Shown piece after piece: positions 41,408 through 49,993 of a DNA stretch of 64,000 nt. Source of the stretch: Hungatella sp. UBA3147 (GTDB lineage Bacteria; Bacillota; Clostridia; Lachnospirales; Lachnospiraceae); NCBI GenBank assembly GCA_002365025.1, contig DEYX01000078.1:12221-76220 (forward strand), in the 5' to 3' direction. Position 1 is the stretch's first letter. The number at the start of each line of letters is the position of its first letter. The position numbers and the translations under genes are program-made. Below the pieces are notes generated by a model, which saw only the letters and a list, made by a program, of their open reading frames with translations, was not told the origin of the DNA and did no database searches.

Positions 41408-42277
41408 ATGAAGAAGAAATTACTAGGTGCATTATTAGGCATTACCATGGCGGCAGGCCTTTTGGCAGGCTGCGGCCAGGCAAAGGACAATGGAGGAAAC
41501 ACCGGAGGGGCAGCTGCAAAGGCAAGAACCTTATCCGAGATCAAGGAAGCCGGAACCATTAAAATCGGCGTATTCAGCGATAAGAATCCATTTGGATATG
41601 TGGATTCCAACGGAAAGATCCAGGGCTATGATGTATATCTTGCAAAGAGGCTGGCAAAAGATTTACTTGGAAGTGAGGATAAGGTTGAGTTCGTATACGT
41701 TGAGGCTGCCAGCCGGGTGGAATATTTAAAATCCGCCAAGGTGGATGTGATTTTGGCTAATTTCACTGTTACTGACGAGAGAAAGGAACAGGTGGATTTC
41801 GCACTTCCTTATATGAAGGTGGCTCTTGGTGTCGTATCTCCTGATGCAGCTCTGATTAACGATGTGTCACAATTAAAGGATAAGACCCTTATCGTGGTAA
41901 AGGGAACTACGGCTGAAACTTATTTTTCCGAAAATCATCCGGAAATAAAGCTGTTAAAGTTTGATGAGTATCAGGAAGCTTATGACGCTCTTTTGGACGG
42001 AAGAGGAGATGCCTTCTCTACCGATAATACGGAAGTTCTTGCATGGGCCCTTCAAAATAAGGGATTCACGGTAGGAATTGAGTCCATTGGAAATCTGGAT
42101 ACCATTGCTCCGGCCGTTCAGAAAGGAAATAAGGAACTTCTGGATTGGATCAACAGCGAGATCGAAACTCTTGGCAAGGAGCAGTTCTTCCATAAGGATT
42201 TTGAGGAGACCCTAAAGCCTGTATATGGAGATGAGATCGATCCTGAAAATCTGGTTGTGGAAGGCGGTCAGGTTTAA
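41408..42277 (+). CDS. Cysteine/cystine-binding lipoprotein, CjaA-like
   Basis: A 289-residue solute-binding lipoprotein; ATG 41408 after GGAGG gives a signal peptide with lipobox LLAGC (Cys near 25). The mature part has FGYVDSNGKIQGYDVYLAKR, then LAKDLLG, VEAASRVEYLKSAKVDVILA, NFTVTDERKEQVDFALPYMK and VALGVVSPD. These match the Campylobacter CjaA protein, whose crystal structure holds cysteine. It is the last gene of the operon. With a poly-Cys leader at the start of the operon, cysteine or cystine is the likely ligand. Confidence 0.88.
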   Translation: MKKKLLGALLGITMAAGLLAGCGQAKDNGGNTGGAAAKARTLSEIKEAGTIKIGVFSDKNPFGYVDSNGKIQGYDVYLAKRLAKDLLGSEDKVEFVYVEAASRVEYLKSAKVDVILANFTVTDERKEQVDFALPYMKVALGVVSPDAALINDVSQLKDKTLIVVKGTTAETYFSENHPEIKLLKFDEYQEAYDALLDGRGDAFSTDNTEVLAWALQNKGFTVGIESIGNLDTIAPAVQKGNKELLDWINSEIETLGKEQFFHKDFEETLKPVYGDEIDPENLVVEGGQV

Positions 42278-42342
42278 GCTGCAAGAAACTGAGAAAAAAT
42301 ATCATCAGCTGCTTAATGAGAACTTAATGAGAAAAATAACCG

Positions 42343-42371
42343 GCAGGGCGTCTTGACGTCCTGCTTTTTTT
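42343..42371 (+). terminator. Terminator of the amino acid importer operon
   Basis: GCAGG-G-CGTC pairs with GACG-T-CCTGC around TT, followed by seven T. Confidence 0.85.
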
Positions 42372-42386
42372 ATTTCATAATAGCAA

Positions 42387-42410
42387 TGTTATATAACAGT
42401 GTTATAAAAA
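42387..42410 (+). promoter_or_regulatory. Palindrome before the TetR gene
   Basis: A perfect 12-bp palindrome TGTTATATAACA (42387-42398), immediately followed by a second overlapping one, TAACA-G-TGTTA. It is 10 bp before the ribosome site of the TetR gene and is a likely autoregulatory operator. Confidence 0.5.
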
Positions 42411-42420
42411 AGGAGAAACG

Positions 42421-43038
42421 ATGAGCGCTCAGGTAAAAGATACACATCTTGCCATTTTGGAGGCGGGCAGAAAGGAATTTTTAGAGTATGGCTATGAGGG
42501 GGCTTCCCTAAGAAGGATTGCCAGGGAGGCTTCTGTTACAACAGGAGCCATATATGGGTATTTCCCAAGCAAGGAGGCGCTTTTTGATGCATTGACCGGA
42601 GATGCGGCAGATGGGCTCCTGGAAAAGTACAGACAGGTTCATGACGAATTTGCAGGTCTGTCTCCCGGAGAGCAGGCGGCTTCCCTGGATCATATTACCG
42701 ATGATACGATTCCCTGGATGATCAACTATATTTATGACCGGTTTGATATATTCAAGCTGTTTTTTTGTAAGAACAGCGCGGGAAGCTGTGACAGTTATTT
42801 TGCTCAGCTGGTTAAAATCGAAGAGAAATCAAGCTGGGATTTTATCAATGCCATGAAGGAGTCGGGGCATGAGGTTATGGATATTGACGGCACCTTGATC
42901 CACATCTTATCCCGATCATTTTTCCAGCATATTTTAGAGTTTGTGGCCCATGATGTCCCAAGGGAAAAAGCTCTTTCCTACTCGCTGGTTCTGGGGACCT
43001 TCCAGCACGCAGGGTGGAAGAAGATTATGGGACTTTGA
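42421..43038 (+). CDS. TetR-family regulator
   Basis: A 205-residue regulator, ATG after AAGGAG. The DNA-binding domain is at the N-terminus (HLAILEAGRKEFLEYGYEGA, then SLRRIAREASVTTGAIYGYF and SKEALFDAL). The C-terminal ligand domain is not assigned. It precedes a heterodimeric ABC exporter by 125 bp in the same direction and probably represses it, with palindromes in front of its own gene and in front of the exporter. Confidence 0.9.
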   Translation: MSAQVKDTHLAILEAGRKEFLEYGYEGASLRRIAREASVTTGAIYGYFPSKEALFDALTGDAADGLLEKYRQVHDEFAGLSPGEQAASLDHITDDTIPWMINYIYDRFDIFKLFFCKNSAGSCDSYFAQLVKIEEKSSWDFINAMKESGHEVMDIDGTLIHILSRSFFQHILEFVAHDVPREKALSYSLVLGTFQHAGWKKIMGL

Positions 43039-43084
43039 TGCGGAGCTGTTTCCGGTTCCTTCGAACAAAAAGTTTTACATAATG

Positions 43085-43100
43085 GTTAGTTTGAGCTAAC
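43085..43100 (+). promoter_or_regulatory. Inverted repeat before the ABC exporter
   Basis: GTTAG-TTTGAG-CTAAC at 43085-43100, with ACTAGTTTAA following. It lies about 64 bp before the first exporter gene and may be a TetR operator, although it does not share its sequence with the palindrome at 42387. Confidence 0.35.
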
Positions 43101-43163
43101 TAGTTTAATACAGGGAATTGTTATTAAAAAGCGGTTACATTTTACCTAGAAAGGTGGTTTATC

Positions 43164-44987
43164 ATGAAACAAATTAATTCTGCGGCTGCCAAGCCCAAAA
43201 CCGGTATGGCAAGGCTGATGGAGCTTGCTGCTACCAAAAAGCCTCTTATGGTCTCCTCGGTGCTCTTATCGGCGCTGGCATCTGTCGCCTCGTTTGTGCC
43301 TTATATCGCCATTTATTTTGTGGTGAGGGAAGTCATGGGAGTGTTCCCTGACTTTAAGAATCTTGATCTGCAAAGAACGGTTGGGTTCGGGTGGCTGGCC
43401 TTTGGGGGAATCCTGCTTAATGTATTGCTGTACTTTGCGGCTTTGATATGTTCCCATCTTGCCGCTTTTGGTACGCTGTATGAGCTGAAAGTAAACTTTG
43501 CTTCCCATCTTGCCGGATTGCCCCTGGGATTTCATATGCTGGTCGGCAGCGGTAAACTGCGTAAGATCATGGATGAAAACATTGAGAAAATCGAAGGATT
43601 CATCGCCCACCAGCTCCCTGATCTGGTGGCCTCTTTTGTAGCTCCGGTGGTCATGTTCATCATTCTCCTTGCAGTAGACTGGCGTTTTGGGCTTGCGGCC
43701 GTGATTGGCATTGTCATTGCCTTTACGATCCAGATCAAAGCCTATGGCAATGACGGGGCGAAAACCATGATGGCAAACTACCAGAACGCCCTGGAGGATA
43801 TGAACAATGCATCTGTGGAGTATGTCCGTGGAATCACTGTAGTCAAGGCGTTTAAGCAAACGGTGTTCTCCTTCCGCCGGATGCACAGCGCCATTAAGGA
43901 ATACACCCGAATGGTCATTCCTTATACCATGAGCTGGGAAAACTATATGTCTGCTTTTCAGACGGTCATCAATAACATTTACTTATTCCTGATCCCGGTT
44001 GGAATCCTGATCGGTCTGCATACAACGGATTATCCTGGTTATGCAGCCACTTTTATCTTTTACCTGATCTTTGTTCCATCCATTGCCTCTGTTTTGATGA
44101 AGATCATGTATGTTTCTACCAGCGGGATGCAGATCATTGGCGGTGTGGAGCGAATGGATGAAATCCTGAATACGCCTCCCCTTAAGAATCCCCAGAGACC
44201 GAAGGAAATTTCCAGTCATGAGATTGTATTTGAAAGCGTATCCTTCTCTTACGCCGGTCAGGAGGCCCAGGCACTTTCTGACATTTCTTTCCGGGCGGAG
44301 GAAAATCAGATCACCGCAATCGTTGGTCCATCCGGCGGCGGCAAAAGCACCATTGCCCATCTCATTCCACGTTTTTTCGATGTAACAGAGGGAAGGATCA
44401 AAATCGGAGGCGTTGATGTACGGGATATGAGAAATGAATATCTGATGGAAAAGGTCAGCTTTGTATTCCAGGATGTGTTTCTCTTTAAGCAAAGCATTAT
44501 GGATAATATCCGTTTGGGGAATCAGAGTGCCACTGATGCGCAGGTGATTGCTGCGGCAAAAGCGGCGCAGTGCCATGATTTCATTGAAAAGCTGCCGGAA
44601 AAATATCATACGGTCATAGGGACAAAGGGCGTCCATCTCTCAGGCGGAGAGCAGCAGCGAATTGCAATTGCCAGAGCCATTGTAAAAGACGCCCCCATTG
44701 TTCTTTTAGATGAGGCAACTGCATTTTCCGATCCGGAGAACGAACATCTGATCCAGCAGGCGTTTCAGAAGCTGATGCATGGGAAGACGGTAATTATGAT
44801 TGCCCATCGCCTGTCAACCATCCGCAGCGCGGATAAAATCATAGTAGTAGACAAAGGCTGCCTTATGGAGCAGGGCAGGCATGATGAATTACTGGAAAAA
44901 CGGGGGAAATATTCTGATATGTGGAATGTATATACGAAAGCTCTTGACTGGAAGATGGATAGAAAGGGGATGAAAGAACATGAATAA
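43164..44987 (+). CDS. ABC exporter subunit A (permease-ATPase)
   Basis: A 607-residue half transporter, ATG after GAAAGGTGG. Six membrane helices (about 25-325), then an ATPase domain with Walker A GPSGGGKST near 388, Q-loop FVFQDVFLFKQS, signature LSGGEQQR near 492, Walker B VLLDEATAFSDPENE. The unusual FSDP in place of SLDP in the D-loop region occurs in YbtP/IrtA-like siderophore and multidrug half transporters. It overlaps the second subunit gene by 8 bp; the two form a heterodimer. The substrate is unknown. Confidence 0.9.
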   Translation: MKQINSAAAKPKTGMARLMELAATKKPLMVSSVLLSALASVASFVPYIAIYFVVREVMGVFPDFKNLDLQRTVGFGWLAFGGILLNVLLYFAALICSHLAAFGTLYELKVNFASHLAGLPLGFHMLVGSGKLRKIMDENIEKIEGFIAHQLPDLVASFVAPVVMFIILLAVDWRFGLAAVIGIVIAFTIQIKAYGNDGAKTMMANYQNALEDMNNASVEYVRGITVVKAFKQTVFSFRRMHSAIKEYTRMVIPYTMSWENYMSAFQTVINNIYLFLIPVGILIGLHTTDYPGYAATFIFYLIFVPSIASVLMKIMYVSTSGMQIIGGVERMDEILNTPPLKNPQRPKEISSHEIVFESVSFSYAGQEAQALSDISFRAEENQITAIVGPSGGGKSTIAHLIPRFFDVTEGRIKIGGVDVRDMRNEYLMEKVSFVFQDVFLFKQSIMDNIRLGNQSATDAQVIAAAKAAQCHDFIEKLPEKYHTVIGTKGVHLSGGEQQRIAIARAIVKDAPIVLLDEATAFSDPENEHLIQQAFQKLMHGKTVIMIAHRLSTIRSADKIIVVDKGCLMEQGRHDELLEKRGKYSDMWNVYTKALDWKMDRKGMKEHE

Positions 44988-46731
44988 TTGGAAGGAATCA
45001 CTGATGCTTACGGATAAAGGCTATAAGGATTTAAAGAAGGCTATTGCCGCCTGCACAATTACGAATCTGTCACTCATGTTTCCCTTTGCAGTGACCATTC
45101 AGGTTTTTGCCGAGCTTTTAAAGCCAATGATGGCCCAGGAGATTTCCTGGACGAGAATGTGGTTTTTATTCGGATGCGGCCTTGTCTCTGCAGTGCTTGT
45201 ATTTCTTGCCAGTAAAAACGACTATAAAAAAACCTATGTCACTTCTTATCTGGAAGCAGAAAATTCCAGGATCAGTGTTGCGGAACGGATCCGGAAGCTG
45301 CCTATGAGCTTTTTCAACTCCAAGGACCTTTCCGAGCTGACCACAAACATTATGGCTGACTGTTCCACTACGGAGCATGTGTTGAGCCACGTCATCCCTC
45401 AGCTGAGTGCCAATGCTATTTCCATTTCTATTATTTGTGTGATGATGGCTCTTTTTGACTGGAGAATGGCTCTCTCCGTATTCATTACTGTACCAGCTGC
45501 GCTGCTTGTCATTTTAGGCAGTAAAAAGATGCAGGCAAGATTAAGCGAGAAGCAGGTGGAAGCAAAACTGAAAGCTTCCGATCAGGTGCAGGAGTATTTA
45601 GAGGGGATTAAGGTTATAAAAGCCTGTGGCTTAGACGGCTCCAAGTTCTCGGCGCTAGATGATGCCCTGCGCCTGATGAAGAAAATGGCAATCAATATGG
45701 AATTTGTCACAGGAACCTTTGTCACCGGAGCTCAGATGATTTTACAGGCAGGTGTGGGGCTGACTGTTTTTGTTGGAACCTATCTGCTGACAGGGGGCAG
45801 TATCCAGCTCATCCCCATGCTCATGTTCTTTGTCATGGTTGTCAGGATTTACGGACCGGTCCTTGTGGAATTTACCCTTTTGCCGGAATTGTTTTATCAT
45901 CGGATTGCCACAAAACGAATGCGTACCCTTATGGCTGTTCCGGTCATGGAGGGCGAGGGAGTTAAGCCGCTGAAACATTGGAATATTGATTTTGAGAATG
46001 TTACCTTTGGCTATAACATGGAAAAATCCCGGGAAGACAGGGTGATTAAAAACCTGTCTGTATCCATTCCCTCCGATGCCATCACGGCCCTGGTAGGCCC
46101 TTCCGGCTGTGGGAAAAGCACCATCTCAAGGCTGATCGCCCGGTTCTGGGATGTGAATGAGGGCAGCGTGAAGATTGGCGGAATTGATGTGAAAACCCTG
46201 GATCCGGAACATCTGATGAGCTATATGTCCTTTGTATTCCAGGATGTGGTGCTGTTTAACGATACAGTCTATAATAATATCCGCATCGGAAACATGGAGG
46301 CTACGGAGGAACAGGTTATGGAAGCGGCGAAGGCCGCCTGCTGTGACGGATTTATAAGCGCTTTGCCCCAGGGGTATGAGTCAATGCTTGGAGAAAACGG
46401 CAGCACACTTTCCGGAGGGGAACGGCAGCGAATCTCCATTGCCCGGGCTCTGTTAAAAAATGCACCAATCGTACTTTTAGATGAGGCAACCGCCTCACTT
46501 GATCCGGAGAATGAAGCGCTGATCCAGCAGGCGATTTCCAGGCTGATCGAAGGCAAAACGGTAATCGTCATTGCTCACCGTTTGAGGACCATATCAGGGG
46601 CGGATAAGATAATCGTGCTCAATGAAGGCAGGCTGGCTGAGGAAGGTACTCATGAGGAACTGATGAACAACAAGGGGCTTTATGAAAGGCTGTATCGGAT
46701 CCAGCAGGAAAGCCTGGGCTGGAGTGTTTAA
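44980..46731 (+). CDS. ABC exporter subunit B (permease-ATPase)
   Basis: A 583-residue half transporter. Six membrane helices, then Walker [10 protein letters not shown] near 373, Q-loop FVFQDVVLFNDT, signature LSGGERQR near 477, Walker B VLLDEATASLDPENE and H-loop IAHRLRTI. Compared with subunit A its ATPase motifs are standard. Expected to pair with subunit A in the cell membrane and to be controlled by the TetR regulator upstream. Confidence 0.9.
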   Translation: MNNWKESLMLTDKGYKDLKKAIAACTITNLSLMFPFAVTIQVFAELLKPMMAQEISWTRMWFLFGCGLVSAVLVFLASKNDYKKTYVTSYLEAENSRISVAERIRKLPMSFFNSKDLSELTTNIMADCSTTEHVLSHVIPQLSANAISISIICVMMALFDWRMALSVFITVPAALLVILGSKKMQARLSEKQVEAKLKASDQVQEYLEGIKVIKACGLDGSKFSALDDALRLMKKMAINMEFVTGTFVTGAQMILQAGVGLTVFVGTYLLTGGSIQLIPMLMFFVMVVRIYGPVLVEFTLLPELFYHRIATKRMRTLMAVPVMEGEGVKPLKHWNIDFENVTFGYNMEKSREDRVIKNLSVSIPSDAITALVGPSGCGKSTISRLIARFWDVNEGSVKIGGIDVKTLDPEHLMSYMSFVFQDVVLFNDTVYNNIRIGNMEATEEQVMEAAKAACCDGFISALPQGYESMLGENGSTLSGGERQRISIARALLKNAPIVLLDEATASLDPENEALIQQAISRLIEGKTVIVIAHRLRTISGADKIIVLNEGRLAEEGTHEELMNNKGLYERLYRIQQESLGWSV

Positions 46732-46773
46732 GGGGTAAAAGTGCGCCAAGACGGATAGGAGGAGTGGATCCAG

Positions 46774-47400
46774 GTGAAAACCAGCCATATTGTATATAAA
46801 GTAGATGACTTGCACCGGGCAGTAAAAGAATATAAGGAAAAGGGATTCGTAGTGGAATATGGGAAAAAGAAAAATCCATATAATGCGATTATTTATTTTT
46901 CCGAAGGTCCTTATCTGGAACTGCTTGCTTCAACCGGAATGCCGGAAATCATGAAGAGGATTTTGCGTATGCTTGGAAAAAGCAAATTGACAGATCGCCT
47001 GAATAATTGGGATAACCATAAAGGGGGCCCATGCGGAGTCGCCCTTGAGAACTATAAAACAGATTTAAGGGAAGAAAAGGGGATCTTGGAAAAGTATAAA
47101 CAGGGATATTTTGAAATGCTTTCACGGAGGAATGATACAAAGGGAAGAAAATTACGGTTTACGTGCCTGTTTCCGGATGAGATGCAGCTTCCCTTCTTTA
47201 TGACTTATTTTAACATTGATCCGAAACCTGTGAACTTTATACACCCGAACGGTATAAGAAGAATTAAGAACATATCCTTCGGAACGAGGGAAGAGTTGAT
47301 ACCAATTATCAAGGAACTATGTGACGATCCTGTATTGACCCTGTTTATAGGGAAAGGAATCAAAGATCTGGAATTTGAATATGCAGTTAGGGAAATATAA
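46774..47400 (+). CDS. VOC/glyoxalase-like domain protein
   Basis: A 208-residue protein with a GTG start after AGGAGGAG. The N-terminus, KTSHIVYKVDDLHRAVKEYK, then EKGFVVEYGKKKNPYNAIIY, is that of a glyoxalase-like (VOC) barrel. A His in the first strand and a Glu in FSEGPYLELLAS are possible metal ligands. It lies 42 bp behind the exporter and may belong to its operon. The reaction is unknown; members of this group include glyoxalase-like and resistance proteins. Confidence 0.78.
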   Translation: MKTSHIVYKVDDLHRAVKEYKEKGFVVEYGKKKNPYNAIIYFSEGPYLELLASTGMPEIMKRILRMLGKSKLTDRLNNWDNHKGGPCGVALENYKTDLREEKGILEKYKQGYFEMLSRRNDTKGRKLRFTCLFPDEMQLPFFMTYFNIDPKPVNFIHPNGIRRIKNISFGTREELIPIIKELCDDPVLTLFIGKGIKDLEFEYAVREI

Positions 47401-47403
47401 ATT

Positions 47404-47433
47404 AGGCCGCCATTTTTGGCGGCTTATTTTTTT
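47404..47433 (+). terminator. Terminator after the VOC gene
   Basis: GCCGCC-ATTTTT-GGCGGC followed by TTATTTTTTT. Between it and the next gene (to 47681) only AT-rich promoter-like sequence is seen. Confidence 0.8.
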
Positions 47434-47681
47434 AAGAACAAGATGCTAAACAGGCGGTCTGATCCAGTGGCACCGGACGGCTTTCATGGATTTGAATTAT
47501 GTATTATGTACATGTATGTCTGCGATTTTAATGAAAAGTAGTGCAAAAGTTCAGGATGACAAAAGAAATGTAAGAATATTAAATGGAAATGTGCACATCA
47601 AAACCTTATAATTAGACCATAAGAATTAAACATTTCCATATAAGCGTGAACTAAAATAATTTAATAAAGGAGAGGTTATTT

Positions 47682-48797
47682 ATGAGAAAAAGATTATTAA
47701 CAGCTTCACTGGCAGCACTGGCGGCATTAAGCTTATCTGCCTGCAGCGGCGGCGGAAAGCCTGCAGAAACAACGGCAGCTCCCCAGACGGCGGAGACGAC
47801 GGCTTCTGCCGAAACAAAGGCAGAGGAGTCCAAGGATGGAACAGACGCAGCAAAGGCACCGGAGGATTACAAAGGAACCGTTGTCGTATATTCTCCCCAT
47901 GATGCGGACCCGCTCAATGCAGGTGTGAACTTATTCATGGAAAAGTATCCAAATGTTAAGGTGGAAGTTGTCGCGGCCGGCACAGGAGAACTGTGCAACC
48001 GTATTGCAGCCGAGTCAGCTAACCCTATTGCAGACGTATTGTGGGGCGGCGGTGCAGACTCACTGGCGGCGTTTAAGGATCATTTCGCTCCCTATGTATG
48101 TGCCAATGACGAGTTCATCGGCGATGCTTATAAGGACTCCCAGGACATGTGGATCGGTGAAAGTCCACTGCCTATGGTCATTTTTTATAACAAGAACTTA
48201 ATCGAGAAGGATGGCCTTGCCATTCCCGAGACATGGGAAGATTTGACAAAGCCTGAATGGAAAGGCAAGATCGCATACTGCCTGCCATCTAAGTCCGGCT
48301 CCGCGTACACGCAGCTGTGTACCATGATCCTGGGCCATGGCGGCAAGGAAGACGGCTGGGATTTCATCAAGAAATTATATGACAATCTGGATGGTAAGAT
48401 TGTTGACTCTTCCGGTAAGTGCCACAAGATGGTTGCAGACGGCGAGTTTTACGTAGGTCTGACCCTGGAGAAATCCGCAGTTCAGTATAAAGATGATCCG
48501 TCGGTTGGATTCGTATATCCCAAAGACGGAACCAGTGCAGTACCAGATGGTGTGGCTCTTGTAAAGGGCGCGCCCAATGAGGAGAATGCAAAGCTGTTCA
48601 TCGATTTCGTTACATCAAAAGAGTGCCAGACAGAGCAGAGCAAGAACTGGGGACGCCGTCCCGTAAGAAGCGACATGGAAGTAGGCGAAGGAATGGCTAA
48701 ATTACAGGATATCGTGCTGGTAGATTATGATTTTGACTGGGCAGCAAATGAAAAGGAAGCCATTATTGAGAAATTCAATGACATTATGGTCGACTAA
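47682..48797 (+). CDS. Solute-binding lipoprotein, AfuA-like (hexose-phosphate candidate)
   Basis: A 371-residue lipoprotein, ATG after GGAGAGG. Signal peptide with lipobox LSACS (Cys near 21), then an Ala/Thr/Glu-rich linker to about 60. The body (GTVVVYSPHDADPLNAGVNL, then EVVAAGTGELCNRIAAESAN, VLWGGGADSL, DPSVGFVYPKDGTSAVPDGV) is of the Fe3+/aminoethylphosphonate type binding-protein family, which includes AfuA, a binder of hexose phosphates. No Tyr pair for ferric iron is obvious. It forms an operon with an ATPase, a fused permease and a sugar phosphomutase, so a sugar phosphate ligand is favoured. Confidence 0.8.
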   Translation: MRKRLLTASLAALAALSLSACSGGGKPAETTAAPQTAETTASAETKAEESKDGTDAAKAPEDYKGTVVVYSPHDADPLNAGVNLFMEKYPNVKVEVVAAGTGELCNRIAAESANPIADVLWGGGADSLAAFKDHFAPYVCANDEFIGDAYKDSQDMWIGESPLPMVIFYNKNLIEKDGLAIPETWEDLTKPEWKGKIAYCLPSKSGSAYTQLCTMILGHGGKEDGWDFIKKLYDNLDGKIVDSSGKCHKMVADGEFYVGLTLEKSAVQYKDDPSVGFVYPKDGTSAVPDGVALVKGAPNEENAKLFIDFVTSKECQTEQSKNWGRRPVRSDMEVGEGMAKLQDIVLVDYDFDWAANEKEAIIEKFNDIMVD

Positions 48798-48825
48798 TAA
48801 AAAGGATAGGAATACATTCTGACGA

Positions 48826-48865
48826 AAAAGACTGTCCCGGCCCTTCGGGGACAGGACAGTCTTTT
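48826..48865 (+). terminator. Intra-operon terminator
   Basis: AAAAGACTGTCC pairs perfectly with GGACAGTCTTTT. It lies between the binding-protein gene and the ATPase gene and should make the binding protein more abundant than the transporter. Confidence 0.85.
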
Positions 48866-48913
48866 ACTGTAACAGACAGAAATGCAACGAAGGTTTAAGG
48901 AGGAACGAAAGGT

Positions 48914-49993
48914 ATGAGCCATGCAGTAATTATTAAACAGGCCGTGAAAAAATACGGTGATTTTACAGCACTTAATGGGGTGGATCTGGAGATGAAGCCG
49001 GGAGAATTTTTCACATTACTTGGTCCCTCCGGATGCGGTAAGACAACTCTGCTTCGTATGATAGCAGGATTTAATACAGTGGATGGCGGGGAGATTTGCT
49101 TTGATGACAGGGTAATCAACAAATTGGATGCCCACAAGAGGGATATCGGCATGGTGTTCCAGAACTACGCCATCTTTCCCCATCTGACCGTGGCGGAGAA
49201 TGTGGCTTACGGTCTGAAAGCAAAAAAATATCCAAAAGATCAGATTGACCGTAAGGTGGAGGAAGCCCTCGACCTGGTGCAGATCAAAAATCTAAAGGAC
49301 AGGAAACCCAATGAGCTTTCCGGCGGCCAGCAGCAGAGGGTGGCTCTGGCAAGGGCATTTGTCATAGAACCGGGGGTACTTCTCATGGATGAGCCCTTAT
49401 CCAACTTAGATGCAAAGCTCAGAGTACAGATGAGAACGGTTATTAAAAAACTGCAGAGACGGCTTGGGATCACCACCATTTACGTTACCCACGATCAGGA
49501 GGAAGCTCTTGCTATTTCTGACCGGATCGCAGTTATGAAGGAAGGCAACATCATGCAGGTAGGATCTCCGGAAGAGATTTATAAGAAGCCGGCGAATACC
49601 TTTGTAGCCGGATTCATCGGAGTATCTAATTTTATTGACTGTGAAGTGGATGGAAGCGATCCGGAGAAAGCCGTATTAAATATTAAGGGGGAATGCAGCC
49701 TGACATGTAAGCTGAAATCCGCCTACAAAGGAAATGGGATCATTTCTGCAAGGCCGGAGCAGTTGTTTTTTGATGAAAAGGAAGGACTTCCCGGTAAGAT
49801 CGTCATTTCCACTTTCCTGGGAGATTTCATTGAGTATGAAATACAGCTGAACAACGGGCAGACCATTCAATTGAATGAATACACAAAGGATGCCAGCGAC
49901 TTGCGGCCGGACGGTCAGGAAGTGCGGGTGAACTTTGATATCAGTGCGGTAGGTGTATACGATGCTAAGACCCAGGAGGTGATATCATGGTAA
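48914..49993 (+). CDS. ABC transporter ATPase, AfuC-like
   Basis: A 359-residue ATPase of the FbpC/PotA group. Walker A GPSGCGKTTLLRM near 37, Q-loop MVFQNYAIFPHLTV, signature LSGGQQQR near 135, Walker B LLMDEPLSNLDAKL, H-loop VTHDQEEA. The C-terminal 120 residues form a regulatory TOBE-like domain. ATG follows TAAGGAGGA. It overlaps the permease gene by 7 bp. Confidence 0.9.
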   Translation: MSHAVIIKQAVKKYGDFTALNGVDLEMKPGEFFTLLGPSGCGKTTLLRMIAGFNTVDGGEICFDDRVINKLDAHKRDIGMVFQNYAIFPHLTVAENVAYGLKAKKYPKDQIDRKVEEALDLVQIKNLKDRKPNELSGGQQQRVALARAFVIEPGVLLMDEPLSNLDAKLRVQMRTVIKKLQRRLGITTIYVTHDQEEALAISDRIAVMKEGNIMQVGSPEEIYKKPANTFVAGFIGVSNFIDCEVDGSDPEKAVLNIKGECSLTCKLKSAYKGNGIISARPEQLFFDEKEGLPGKIVISTFLGDFIEYEIQLNNGQTIQLNEYTKDASDLRPDGQEVRVNFDISAVGVYDAKTQEVISW

